From positions 1 to 64,000 of the forward strand of contig CALXHI010000012.1 in NCBI GenBank assembly GCA_944388075.1: a stretch of DNA of 64,000 nucleotides. Reading direction: 5' to 3'. The stretch is from an uncultured Clostridia bacterium (lineage in GTDB: Bacteria; Bacillota; Clostridia; Oscillospirales; Ruminococcaceae). The notes beneath the pieces were generated by a model, which worked only from the letters and a program-made list of their open reading frames with translations, was not told the DNA's origin and searched no databases. Each line of letters starts with the position of its first letter. Position 1 is the first letter of the stretch. Below are positions 35,541 through 44,031 of this stretch, piece after piece. The translations under genes were made by a program, and so were the position numbers.

Positions 35541-38525
35541 TCAGAGTTCCGGCAGCAGCTTGGCCAGGAATTGCATCAGCCTTCCGGCATCGTTCGCAGT
35601 CAAGCCGATATTGCCGTCACATTCGGCATTCGCCAAGCTTTGATTGCTCAAGGTCACTGCCTGATCCTCGCCGATATAACGGTTCAACAAAACGCAGTCT
35701 GCAACGTTCACAATGCCATTGCAATCCACATCGCCCTTCAACGTGACTGTTGCTTCATTGGTGGAAGTGGTAATGGTTGTCGTTGTGGTTGTCATGATTT
35801 CCGAAGCATCAGCGGTTACCATCGCCACATAGTTCATGCAGGTTGCCGATTGCCCGTTTGTACCAAGCGTTACAGTTTCGCCAGCTGCAACATTCTTGGC
35901 ATAGAACGCAAACACAACAGCATTGTCGGCATTGGCAGTCATGCCGGTATTGGCATAGTCGCTCATCCATGCCGGAACCGTCGCCACACGGGTATCCAGA
36001 CCCACATACAGCGTCAAATCCGCAGCAGCGGTCACGGTTGCCAAATCGGTAGTGAGATTCTTGGAATCGCAGGCAGTCAGAATCACCTCTGCACCAATCA
36101 GTGCATCCGGCAAAGACGTATACAGCACGGTACGATCGCCGAATACCGGCTGACCGACAGCCGCATTATCGCCCATTCGCCAATCTGCACCGTTGTCAAA
36201 GTCCACCACTTCCAGTGTGTCAACCAGCGTACCATGATAGGTAATGCCTTGATTCAGTGCGAATACCGTATAGCCAACCACACCGGCTGCGGTTTCATTC
36301 GAGCCGAGCATCACAGCCGATCCGGCTGCAAATGCCTTGGAATAGACCACATAACTCACACCATTGCTTGCGGTCAAGGTCAGATCCGTCAGAGTCCAAT
36401 CGGCAAGCCAAGCGGGAACGGTCGTCATGCGGGAATCCATCGCCACATACAATGTCGCCACATCGCTGAGCGTACAGACACCCAGATTCGAGCCGTAATT
36501 CTTGGAGTCACAAGCCGTGCGCACATATTCTGCGCCCACGAGTTCCTGGGGTACGGAAGTATAGGTCACATCACGGTCGCCATAGATCTGACTGCCGACA
36601 TTCAGAGCCTGCTGAATTGACCAATCTGCACCATTTTCCCGATCCATCACTGTGATGGACTGCATCAGATTGCCCGTACAGACAATCGGTTCGGTGGAAT
36701 TGACCACAACATTCGGCTGCGACGGCACCGCCTTATCAGAGCCAAGGTAGAAGCTTGCATGCGGCGGCTGGTTGTAGGCGATATTCTGACCGGCAACCTG
36801 CGCACGGTACTGCGGATCGTGCATCAAGGTTGTCACACGATAATCGGTTTCATAGGGTGTGCAGTAGATACGCAGCGATTTGCTGTCAGCACCACGCACA
36901 ATCAGCTCCTCTCGCCAGTCACCGAACAGGTCGGCAGACAGGCAAGGTGTGCCCTTCGTGGTATTGCAGGTATAGTAACCATCGGTGGAGAGCAAGGTTT
37001 CAAGCTTACCGCTCTGGTTAAGCTTTTTGATGGTAGCGGGCGAATCGGTATAGCCATCGAGGATTTCACGCTCCAAATCGCCATCCCAGTAGCTGAGGAA
37101 GTTCAGTGCCGGACGGCTGCAGGAAAGCGTATTGCCGGAACCGTCATATACCACATTTCCCCAAAATTCGCTGCCGTCATTGCCTGCCCACACGTTGCCG
37201 GCACAGCAGCGACCGGTATCCTTATCGTTGTCGAAATGGAAGATGACCGATCCGGTTGCGGCATCAATCAAGGTATAGCCATACGGCGAAACCTCATGGC
37301 AAACCCACAGCTCCAGACCATTGCGATCCGGCAGGAAATCGCCCAGGTGCATCGCATCTCCATGCCCGAGATTCGTGCACCACAGCGTTGTGCCGTCATC
37401 GTCGATACAGGTTGCGCCGAGCACCAATTCTTGTCTGCCGTCACCATCGACATCGGCAGGCATACAATTATGGTTGCCGTTGCCGTAGCCTTCATTTTTG
37501 TCGCTGCCGGAATCGTGGAACCAACGCTGCACGAGTTTTTTGTTGACCACATCATAGGCGCAGACCGTCATGCGGGTGTAGTAGCCGCGCACGGTGACAG
37601 GACTCGGATGGTCGGGGTCAAGCCACATGACCGCACCGAGGAAACGGTCGACACGGTTGCCGTAGGAGTCGCCCCAGCTCTTGACCGTGCCACGCTGCGG
37701 ATTGTAGTCGATGGTATCGAGTGCCGCACCAGTTCTGCCGTCAAAAAGCGTCAGATATTCCGGTCCGGAGAGAATATAACCGGAGGAATTGCGGTAATCG
37801 GCAGAAGCATCGCCAATGGTCGTGCCTTGACCGTCTACCGTGCCATCTGCGGTCTTGCAGACAAGCTCCGCAGAGCCATCGCTGTCGAAATCGCCAACCA
37901 GCATCTGCGTATAGTGCGCACCGGCACGGATATTGCGTCCCAGATCAATGCGCCAGAGTCTGGTACCGTCCAGCTTGATGCAGTCGATATACACATTGCC
38001 GGTCGTACCGCTCTTGGAATTGTCCTGCGAGTTGGACGGATCCCATTTGAGGAAAATCTCATATTGCCCGTCGCCGTCTACATCACCGGTCGAGCAGTCA
38101 TTCGGCGAATAGGTGCAGCCGCCGGCAGTTGGCGGATCGAGCGGCAGCTGAAAATAGGTGTCGGCACTGGTCAATTGGCTGACATCCGAAGCGGTGACCT
38201 GCCCATTCGAGAGCGTGTCCACACGGTAAATCGAATTGGCATTGCCCCCTGCATCGAGAAAACAGGTCGCCTCACCGGCATTGCTCGTCGCAATCAAGGT
38301 ATTATCCCGATACAGCTGAAAGACGGCATCTGCGGCATCATTCGCCAGATACCGCCAACTGACCAGCATACCCGAACCGGTCCGTACGGCAGAAATCCCT
38401 CTGTCAAGCGATTCAACCCAAATCGGGTCGGCAGCTTGTACCATCATGGGTTGTGCAACCCATTGGCCGGTGGCGGCGGACTGTAAGCAGAGCAGAGCCG
38501 CCAGCGCAAATGCTTTTTTTTTCAT
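35541..38525 (-). CDS. Secreted rhamnogalacturonan lyase (PL11) with type I dockerin
   Basis: 994 residues. A signal peptide (MKKKAFALAALLC...) starts at ATG 38525, with AAGGGGAATGG upstream. Residues about 35-600 match family 11 rhamnogalacturonan lyases, which cut the rhamnose-galacturonate backbone of pectin by beta-elimination. Calcium-binding loops such as GDVDGDGQYEIFLKWD, GDFDSDGSAELVCK and ADVDGDGRQELVLG mark the propeller. Two related modules of about 140 residues follow (about 619-766 and 767-908, both with NGADW, GDR-x-V, TACDSKN and VPAW). A Thr-rich linker then leads to a type I dockerin (930-994; GDVDCNGIVNVADCVLLNRYI and a second divergent EF-hand repeat). The dockerin would attach the enzyme to a cohesin scaffold, so the cell likely makes a cellulosome. 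Confidence 0.92.
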   Translation of the reverse strand: MKKKAFALAALLCLQSAATGQWVAQPMMVQAADPIWVESLDRGISAVRTGSGMLVSWRYLANDAADAVFQLYRDNTLIATSNAGEATCFLDAGGNANSIYRVDTLSNGQVTASDVSQLTSADTYFQLPLDPPTAGGCTYSPNDCSTGDVDGDGQYEIFLKWDPSNSQDNSKSGTTGNVYIDCIKLDGTRLWRIDLGRNIRAGAHYTQMLVGDFDSDGSAELVCKTADGTVDGQGTTIGDASADYRNSSGYILSGPEYLTLFDGRTGAALDTIDYNPQRGTVKSWGDSYGNRVDRFLGAVMWLDPDHPSPVTVRGYYTRMTVCAYDVVNKKLVQRWFHDSGSDKNEGYGNGNHNCMPADVDGDGRQELVLGATCIDDDGTTLWCTNLGHGDAMHLGDFLPDRNGLELWVCHEVSPYGYTLIDAATGSVIFHFDNDKDTGRCCAGNVWAGNDGSEFWGNVVYDGSGNTLSCSRPALNFLSYWDGDLEREILDGYTDSPATIKKLNQSGKLETLLSTDGYYTCNTTKGTPCLSADLFGDWREELIVRGADSKSLRIYCTPYETDYRVTTLMHDPQYRAQVAGQNIAYNQPPHASFYLGSDKAVPSQPNVVVNSTEPIVCTGNLMQSITVMDRENGADWSIQQALNVGSQIYGDRDVTYTSVPQELVGAEYVRTACDSKNYGSNLGVCTLSDVATLYVAMDSRMTTVPAWLADWTLTDLTLTASNGVSYVVYSKAFAAGSAVMLGSNETAAGVVGYTVFALNQGITYHGTLVDTLEVVDFDNGADWRMGDNAAVGQPVFGDRTVLYTSLPDALIGAEVILTACDSKNLTTDLATVTAAADLTLYVGLDTRVATVPAWMSDYANTGMTANADNAVVFAFYAKNVAAGETVTLGTNGQSATCMNYVAMVTADASEIMTTTTTTITTSTNEATVTLKGDVDCNGIVNVADCVLLNRYIGEDQAVTLSNQSLANAECDGNIGLTANDAGRLMQFLAKLLPEL

Positions 38526-38607
38526 GTTCCATTCCCCTTCCAAATCATGTGACATATCATTGCATCGGCAATGACGGTTCGATATTCTCTCTCACCACAC
38601 AGCATTG

Positions 38608-38634
38608 CCATATGATGATAGCTTATCATATCAT
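38608..38634. promoter_or_regulatory. Palindrome upstream of the PL11 lyase
   Basis: ATATGAT and ATCATAT flank GATAGCTT in a 22-base imperfect palindrome, about 85 bases before the lyase start. It also holds TATGAT, a possible -10 box on the minus strand. A second inverted repeat, CATTGC/GCAATG (38558-38573), lies in the leader. These are candidates for an operator and an mRNA hairpin controlling lyase expression. Confidence 0.35.
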
Positions 38635-38705
38635 GAAACGCCCTGCCTTTGCAATGATATAATGTCGCATACTTCTGTATTTTTGTGCAATCTCACTGAT
38701 TCTTA

Positions 38706-40178
38706 TCACAAAATAAAGCAAATCAGTCCACTGCAGCCTTCATTGATCACCCGTTCGAGTGTTTCTTGCAGCTTGAGCCGGGCTTCGGTCGGCATTTTCG
38801 CCAGTTTGGTATGCAGTCCCTCATTGACCAGCTCGTGCAGCGATTTGCCGAAAATATTGGACTCCCAAATCTTTGCCGGATTCTCCTCAAATTCTCGCAG
38901 CAGATAGAGTACCAGTTCTTCGCTCTGCTTTTCGCTGCCGACAATCGGACAGACAGTTGTTTGAATGCCGGCTCGCAGAATGTGCAGCGATGGTGCAGAG
39001 GCTTGCAGCCGCACGCCATACCGCCCGCCCTGCTTGATCATTTCGGGTTCTTCGAGCGTCAATTCTTCCGCTTCGGGCATGATGATGCCATAGCCGGTCG
39101 CTTCCGCTTCCTCCAAAGCCGGACGCACCCGTTCATAGGCTCGTCGAATCCGTGTCAATTCCAGCAGAATCGGGAACAGCTCATTTTCGCCGTGAATCTC
39201 AATACCGGTTTCCTCGCCGAGAATCTGATAAAACAATGCCGGGTCGAGTGCCAGCCGCAGAATGATGGTTCCCGTGCCCAATTCCATTTTGCGGATACCT
39301 GCTTCTTGGATATACGGGCAATCGGCAAGCGACTGCGCCATCTGTGCCGCATCTCGCATCACACGCATCCCCTTTGCCGCATTGCGCACCGCATCGAATA
39401 CCGCTGTTTTCAGCCAATGCCCAGTTTCCAATGCCGGCAGCCAATGTGCCGTTTCCACGCAGACTTCCCGAATTGGGAACATATCCAAGAGCCGCTCGAG
39501 CATCTGCTGAATCTCCGCTTCGCCGATCTCCAGACAGTTTACCGCAAGCACCGGTGCACCATAGGTCTGTTCCAATTCCGCAGCAAGGCTCTGTGCCGCC
39601 TGCTGTTCGGGATGGACGCAGTTCAAGAGAATCACAAACGGCTTCCCAAGCGACTGCAATTCCTCAATGACCCTCGATTCCGCCGCCGCATACTCCTGCC
39701 GTGGAATATCCGTCACCGAACCATCGGTCGTGACAACCAAACCAACAGTCGAATGCTCGGTAATGACCTTCTGCGTTCCCAATTCCGCCGCCATGTTGAA
39801 CGGTACGGCATCGGCAAACCACGGTGTTTTGACCATACGGGGCGCTTCATCCTCGATATAGCCCAAGCTGCTCGGCACGATATAGCCCACACAATCAATC
39901 AGACGCACAGAGCATTCCGCACCGCCCGGCAAGGCAATTTTCACCGCCTCTTCCGGCACAAATTTGGGTTCGGTGGTCATGATGGTTTTGCCGCCGGCAC
40001 TCTGGGGCAATTCATCGGTTGCCCGTTCCCGTTTGGCATCCTGCTCAATATTCGGGATCACCAACGCCTCCATAAACCGTTTGATGAATGTCGATTTTCC
40101 GGTACGTACCGGACCTACTACGCCGATATAGATATCACCGCCGGTTCGCTGCGCAATATCTCGATACAAGTCTCTCAT
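38706..40178 (-). CDS. spoIVA: Stage IV sporulation protein A
   Basis: 490 residues, the normal SpoIVA length. SpoIVA is an ATPase that polymerises on the outer forespore membrane and forms the base of the spore coat. The N-terminal TRAFAC-type P-loop reads GVVGPVRTGKSTFI near residue 25, with the Walker B-like region RLIDCVGYIVPSS near 95. The middle and C-terminal domains follow the family to the conserved end (INEGCSGLICFIL), where the last residues bind SpoVM. The start at 40178 has AAGGAGG six bases upstream. It is encoded 11 bases after a DUF3794/LysM protein. With this gene the organism is very likely a spore-former. Confidence 0.95.
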   Translation of the reverse strand: MRDLYRDIAQRTGGDIYIGVVGPVRTGKSTFIKRFMEALVIPNIEQDAKRERATDELPQSAGGKTIMTTEPKFVPEEAVKIALPGGAECSVRLIDCVGYIVPSSLGYIEDEAPRMVKTPWFADAVPFNMAAELGTQKVITEHSTVGLVVTTDGSVTDIPRQEYAAAESRVIEELQSLGKPFVILLNCVHPEQQAAQSLAAELEQTYGAPVLAVNCLEIGEAEIQQMLERLLDMFPIREVCVETAHWLPALETGHWLKTAVFDAVRNAAKGMRVMRDAAQMAQSLADCPYIQEAGIRKMELGTGTIILRLALDPALFYQILGEETGIEIHGENELFPILLELTRIRRAYERVRPALEEAEATGYGIIMPEAEELTLEEPEMIKQGGRYGVRLQASAPSLHILRAGIQTTVCPIVGSEKQSEELVLYLLREFEENPAKIWESNIFGKSLHELVNEGLHTKLAKMPTEARLKLQETLERVINEGCSGLICFIL

Positions 40179-40189
40179 GTCTGCCTCCT

Positions 40190-41734
40190 TCACTGCACCA
40201 TCGGAATCAACAGCATTTGCGCCTGCGTCAGCGGATCACAGCAATCCTCATTTTCCGCTTGAATGGCAGCTACCGTGGTATGGAATCGTCTTGCAATATC
40301 CCAAAGCGCCTCCTGCGGCTGCCCAAAATATAGCCGCAGTGCATATGTCTCCGCCAGCGACAGGCGGGTATCGGCATCGGGCTGTGCATCGGTCAACAGC
40401 GTTCGCCGACACATCCGCATGCCATAGCCCTTCAGCAAAAGCATCACCTGTACCGTTACGGTTTCGGCATCGGTTAAGGTATAGCTGCAAGTCTGCACAG
40501 TCACACGAGGCAGGCGCATATCGCCGGGGATATCGTGCAGCGGCAGCGTGACCGGCTCGGTATGCTCAATCAAAATCGGCGCATTGTCCATATCAGCCGC
40601 CATCATCTTACAGCGCAGACTGCCGACCAATTGTGAACCGCTCTCCCCTTCCTCCATATGCAAATCGCACGGTTCTACCCATACCGCATAGACTCTTGCA
40701 AGGCTCTGTTCGGGATGAGGCAGTGCAAACTGCGTTTGCAGATGCTCGCAAATCGGCACGGGGCATTCGAGCAGCTCGACCGTTTCGCTTTGCAGCGTGC
40801 AGGGATGCACCGTCGAATACAAATCCGTCACCAAATCTGCCGACACCGTACAAACCGCCTCGCAGAGCAAGCGCACCTGCAAATCACAATGCACCAGCCG
40901 AATATCGCCGTTGCCGTCCGCTTCGGTGGTGAACAAATAGTCGGCAAGCTCCGCTTCGACCATACAGGGCATATCGTCCCGCAAGCCATCCTGCTCCACG
41001 ATTTGATGGAACGGAAAGACCGATTGCAGGGTTTCGATGCCGCTTGCGGAGGTATACAGAATTGTGACGGCTGCTTCGCCCTTGACCATCAGCTTGCCGG
41101 CAACAATGCGAGTATCGTTAACGGTCAACGCAATTTGCTCCCGCAGAATCGAGAGCAATGCCGGCTGTGCCTCATTGAGCTTGAGTGCCTCCGAAATCAC
41201 ACAACGTTTGCTTGTGCGGAGCATCTGCGATACATAGTTGACCGTTTCCTTTTTGCATTGGCAGTGCAGACCGCACGCATCGGCAATGACCTGTTGTTCC
41301 CGTTCGCCGGACAGGTGAATATCCAGACGAATCGCCCCGCGCAAATCCATGCGCCGATGATTGACCGCACGGCAGTTCATATACGATGTGGTCGGATGCA
41401 GGCGCACCTGCAAATTGCGTACCGCTGCATCGGCAGGCAGGTTCAGCTGTTTTTGGTAATCGAGCTGTTGCGTTACAGCCTGCACGGTACCGCCCTGCTC
41501 CGGCACATACAGCACCCGAATCCGTACCGCACAGCTGTATTGCAGCAAGCCGTCCCGAATGTCCCAGCTGACTACGGTTGGCTCTGCCGTACAGGACAGC
41601 AACCGGAAGAAGTCCGGATAGTAGTCCGGCAGCACATAATCCAGTTCGACACTCTGTTCCTGTACGGTATCGAGAATCCGTGCCGGTGCGCAAACCGATT
41701 CCCGTTCCAGTCTCCATTCATTTGTGTTGCTCAT
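40190..41734 (-). CDS. DUF3794 (SPOCS) and LysM domain protein, probably sporulation-related
   Basis: 514 residues. Two or three copies of the DUF3794/SPOCS domain can be followed: about 25-130 (VELDYVLPDYYPDFFRLL), 165-270 (RCVISEALKLN...ALLSILREQIALTVNDTRIV) and a weaker one around 310-420. The C-terminal end is a LysM-type peptidoglycan-binding motif (ETYALRLYFGQPQEALWDIARRFHTTVAAIQAEN). Proteins with this build are associated with the clostridial spore envelope. There is no signal peptide, as expected for a mother-cell protein. Its close spacing to spoIVA indicates one transcription unit. The exact role is unknown. Confidence 0.85.
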   Translation of the reverse strand: MSNTNEWRLERESVCAPARILDTVQEQSVELDYVLPDYYPDFFRLLSCTAEPTVVSWDIRDGLLQYSCAVRIRVLYVPEQGGTVQAVTQQLDYQKQLNLPADAAVRNLQVRLHPTTSYMNCRAVNHRRMDLRGAIRLDIHLSGEREQQVIADACGLHCQCKKETVNYVSQMLRTSKRCVISEALKLNEAQPALLSILREQIALTVNDTRIVAGKLMVKGEAAVTILYTSASGIETLQSVFPFHQIVEQDGLRDDMPCMVEAELADYLFTTEADGNGDIRLVHCDLQVRLLCEAVCTVSADLVTDLYSTVHPCTLQSETVELLECPVPICEHLQTQFALPHPEQSLARVYAVWVEPCDLHMEEGESGSQLVGSLRCKMMAADMDNAPILIEHTEPVTLPLHDIPGDMRLPRVTVQTCSYTLTDAETVTVQVMLLLKGYGMRMCRRTLLTDAQPDADTRLSLAETYALRLYFGQPQEALWDIARRFHTTVAAIQAENEDCCDPLTQAQMLLIPMVQ

Positions 41735-41877
41735 AGTAACCTCCAGCGCACAGCCGAAATCTTTTCCTTGTATCCGCCGTGCATTTGTGATATTCTATGC
41801 CTGTCTGGAATGGTTTAGAACAGCATTCAAGAATGCCATGGGCTGCGAATATCCCCACAGATTTGTCATAATTCCAT

Positions 41878-41914
41878 ACAAAAAGCAGTCCCCACGGTTT
41901 TCCGTGAGGACTGC
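41878..41914 (-). terminator. Intrinsic terminator of the fatty acid operon
   Basis: GCAGTCCTCACGG pairs with CCGTGGGGACTGC (13 bp, one wobble) with a 4-base loop, followed by TTTTTGT on the minus strand, behind the accA stop. Confidence 0.85.
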
Positions 41915-41926
41915 CCATTATTATGT

Positions 41927-42703
41927 TTATGCACCGATGGAGCGGAATTTCTGATACCGTGCCGCCAGCAGTGCATCCACCGACATGGCGGATTTCTGTG
42001 CCAGCTCATCGAGAATCAGCTGCTTCAATTCTGCACCGATTTCTTTTTCGGTACGGTTCTGCTCTTTGATGACATGCTCGACCACACCGAACTTGTGGAG
42101 GTCATAGGAGGTCAGGTGCAAGGCTTCCGCCGCCTCCGGTGCTTTCGAGGCATCCTTCCAGAGAATGCTGGCACACCCCTCCGGCGAAATAACCGAATAC
42201 ACCGAATTTTCGAGCATAATTGCCGTATCGCAGACACCCAGTGCCAATGCTCCGCCGCTGCCGCCTTCGCCGATAACTACCGAGATAATCGGCACACGCA
42301 GTCCCATCATCTCAAAGAGGTTTTCGGCAATGGCTTCGCCCTGTCCGCGCTGTTCTGCCTGAATGCCGCAGTACGCACCCGAACTGCCGATCAAACAGAT
42401 AATCGGTCTGCCGAATTTCTCCGACAGCTTCATCAGACGCAGTGCCTTACGATAGCCCTCCGGTGACGGACAGCCGAAATGCCGCCGCATACGATCTTCG
42501 ATCGAATCGCCACGCTCCATCGCAATCACCGTCACAGCCTGACCGTTCATCCAGCCAATACCACCGATGATGGCAGGGTCATCGCCATACCGCCGGTCGC
42601 CGTGCAATTCCACAAAGCCGTCAACCATACGGTCAATATAATATCCGCCGGACGGACGCTTTCCGCTTCGGGCCGCTTGTACCCGTTCATAGGCTGTTGC
42701 CAT
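41927..42703 (-). CDS. accA: Acetyl-CoA carboxylase carboxyltransferase, alpha subunit
   Basis: 258 residues, the compact Firmicute form. With AccD it moves the carboxyl group from biotin to acetyl-CoA, giving malonyl-CoA. The family core is seen in YYIDRMVDGFVELHGDRRYGDD, PSPEGYRKALRLMKLSEKFGRPIICLIGSSGAYCG and VVIGEGGSGGALALGVCDTAIML, then SVISPEGCASILWKD. It starts two bases after accD, so translation is coupled. It is the last gene of the fab operon and is followed by a terminator. The partners AccB and AccC are not encoded in this operon. Confidence 0.95.
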   Translation of the reverse strand: MATAYERVQAARSGKRPSGGYYIDRMVDGFVELHGDRRYGDDPAIIGGIGWMNGQAVTVIAMERGDSIEDRMRRHFGCPSPEGYRKALRLMKLSEKFGRPIICLIGSSGAYCGIQAEQRGQGEAIAENLFEMMGLRVPIISVVIGEGGSGGALALGVCDTAIMLENSVYSVISPEGCASILWKDASKAPEAAEALHLTSYDLHKFGVVEHVIKEQNRTEKEIGAELKQLILDELAQKSAMSVDALLAARYQKFRSIGA

Positions 42704-42705
42704 CG

Positions 42706-43590
42706 TTATCGTCTCCTTTCCGGCATCAAAGACCTAAAGGGTTTGGTCATTTTCGGAGTTTCCGGCTTTTGGTGGAGCTTCAGCAGATTGGCCAGCATAA
42801 ACCGCAGTCTCGGCCGCTCCTCAATCAGATCAACAAAGCCGTGTTCGAGCAAAAACTCCGCTCTTTGGAAGCCCTGCGGCAGCTTCTCACCTGTCGTCTG
42901 CTCGATGACACGCTGTCCGGCAAAGCCAATCAGCGCATGCGGCTCTGCCAGAATGATATCACCCTGCATGGCAAAGCTCGCTGTGATACCGCCGGTTGTC
43001 GGGTCGGTCAGCACCGGCAGATACAAACCGCCGTTATCGCTGTGCTTGCGCACCGCACCGCTGACCTTCGCCATCTGCATAAGGGAGAGAATACCCTCCT
43101 GCATTCTCGCACCGCCGGAGGTCAGAAAACCGACCACCGGTAATTTCTGTGCGGTTGCTTTCTCGAACAGTCTGGTGATTTTTTCGCCAACAATCGTACC
43201 CATACTGCCCATCATGAATGCCGAATCCATCACGAATACTGCACAGCGCACACCCTCGATTTTGCCGATGCCGCAAACCACAGCTTCCTGCAAGCCACTC
43301 GCCTGCTTGGCTTGTGCCAGCTTTTGCGGATAATTCGGGAAGGAAATCGGATCGCTGCTCTGCATCGCCTTATCCAGTTCGGTAAAGCTGCCCTCATCGA
43401 GGATATCGGCAATCCGCTCCCATGCGTGCATCCGGTAATATGCACCGCAGGACGGGCAGATCATATGATTTTTCCGCAATTCCTCATAGGCAGTGGTTGT
43501 CCCGCACTGCTTGCAGGTTCTCGGCTCTTGCGCCGGTGCCGCCGGTGTGCTGTGAGGCAGAATCGAACTGATCGTATCTTTCAAGCTCAT
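42706..43590 (-). CDS. accD: Acetyl-CoA carboxylase carboxyltransferase, beta subunit
   Basis: 294 residues with the AccD zinc ribbon near the N-terminus (Cys26, Cys29, Cys45, Cys48; CKQCG and CPSCG) and the crotonase-like carboxyltransferase core (about 100-275), including VVGFLTSGGARMQEGILSLMQMAK and GGITASFAMQGDIILAEPHALIGFAGQRVIE. It partners with AccA in making malonyl-CoA. Its start overlaps the fabZ stop by four bases and accA follows after two. In many clostridia accB and accC stand between fabF and accD; here only fabZ does. Confidence 0.95.
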   Translation of the reverse strand: MSLKDTISSILPHSTPAAPAQEPRTCKQCGTTTAYEELRKNHMICPSCGAYYRMHAWERIADILDEGSFTELDKAMQSSDPISFPNYPQKLAQAKQASGLQEAVVCGIGKIEGVRCAVFVMDSAFMMGSMGTIVGEKITRLFEKATAQKLPVVGFLTSGGARMQEGILSLMQMAKVSGAVRKHSDNGGLYLPVLTDPTTGGITASFAMQGDIILAEPHALIGFAGQRVIEQTTGEKLPQGFQRAEFLLEHGFVDLIEERPRLRFMLANLLKLHQKPETPKMTKPFRSLMPERRR

Positions 43591-44021
43591 ACTTGCTCCT
43601 CCGCAGGTTTCTTCATCAGCGCAAACGAAAATTCCGCCGTCACACAGCGTTTGCCGTTGACATATCCCTCGCCCTTGGCAAAATAGAACGGCGCTTTCTG
43701 CTTGACGATTTCGCTGCGCATTTCAAAGGTATCGCCCGGACGCACCGGCTGACGGAACTTGACCTTCTCCAATCCGGTGAGCAAGGTCAGCATATCCGGT
43801 GTTGCACTGCCCTGCAAGCAAACGCAGACCGACTGCACCAGCATCTCGCAAAGCACGACACCCGGTACAACAGGATTGTCCGGAAAATGACCGTCCAGAA
43901 ACCACTCATCGCCGCAAATTTTGCGCTTGGCATAGGACACGCCGTCCTTGACCTCCGCCTCATCCAGCAGCAGCATGGAATTTCGATGCGGCAGAATTTG
44001 CATCAATTCTTCTCGATTCAT
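43587..44021 (-). CDS. fabZ: 3-hydroxyacyl-ACP dehydratase FabZ
   Basis: 144 residues with the hot-dog fold signature DGHFPDNPVVPGVVLCEML, catalytic His45 and Glu59. It removes water from beta-hydroxyacyl-ACP in chain elongation. MLLLDEAEV near residue 16 is also typical. The gene is between fabF (10 bases) and accD (4-base overlap). Confidence 0.96.
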   Translation of the reverse strand: MNREELMQILPHRNSMLLLDEAEVKDGVSYAKRKICGDEWFLDGHFPDNPVVPGVVLCEMLVQSVCVCLQGSATPDMLTLLTGLEKVKFRQPVRPGDTFEMRSEIVKQKAPFYFAKGEGYVNGKRCVTAEFSFALMKKPAEEQV

Positions 44022-44031
44022 AACCCGCTCC

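Noticed and set aside
41785-41830. Possible sigma-E promoter for the DUF3794-spoIVA pair (CATAGAAT on the minus strand)
   Set aside because: The -10-like box is acceptable but no matching -35 element stands at the right distance.
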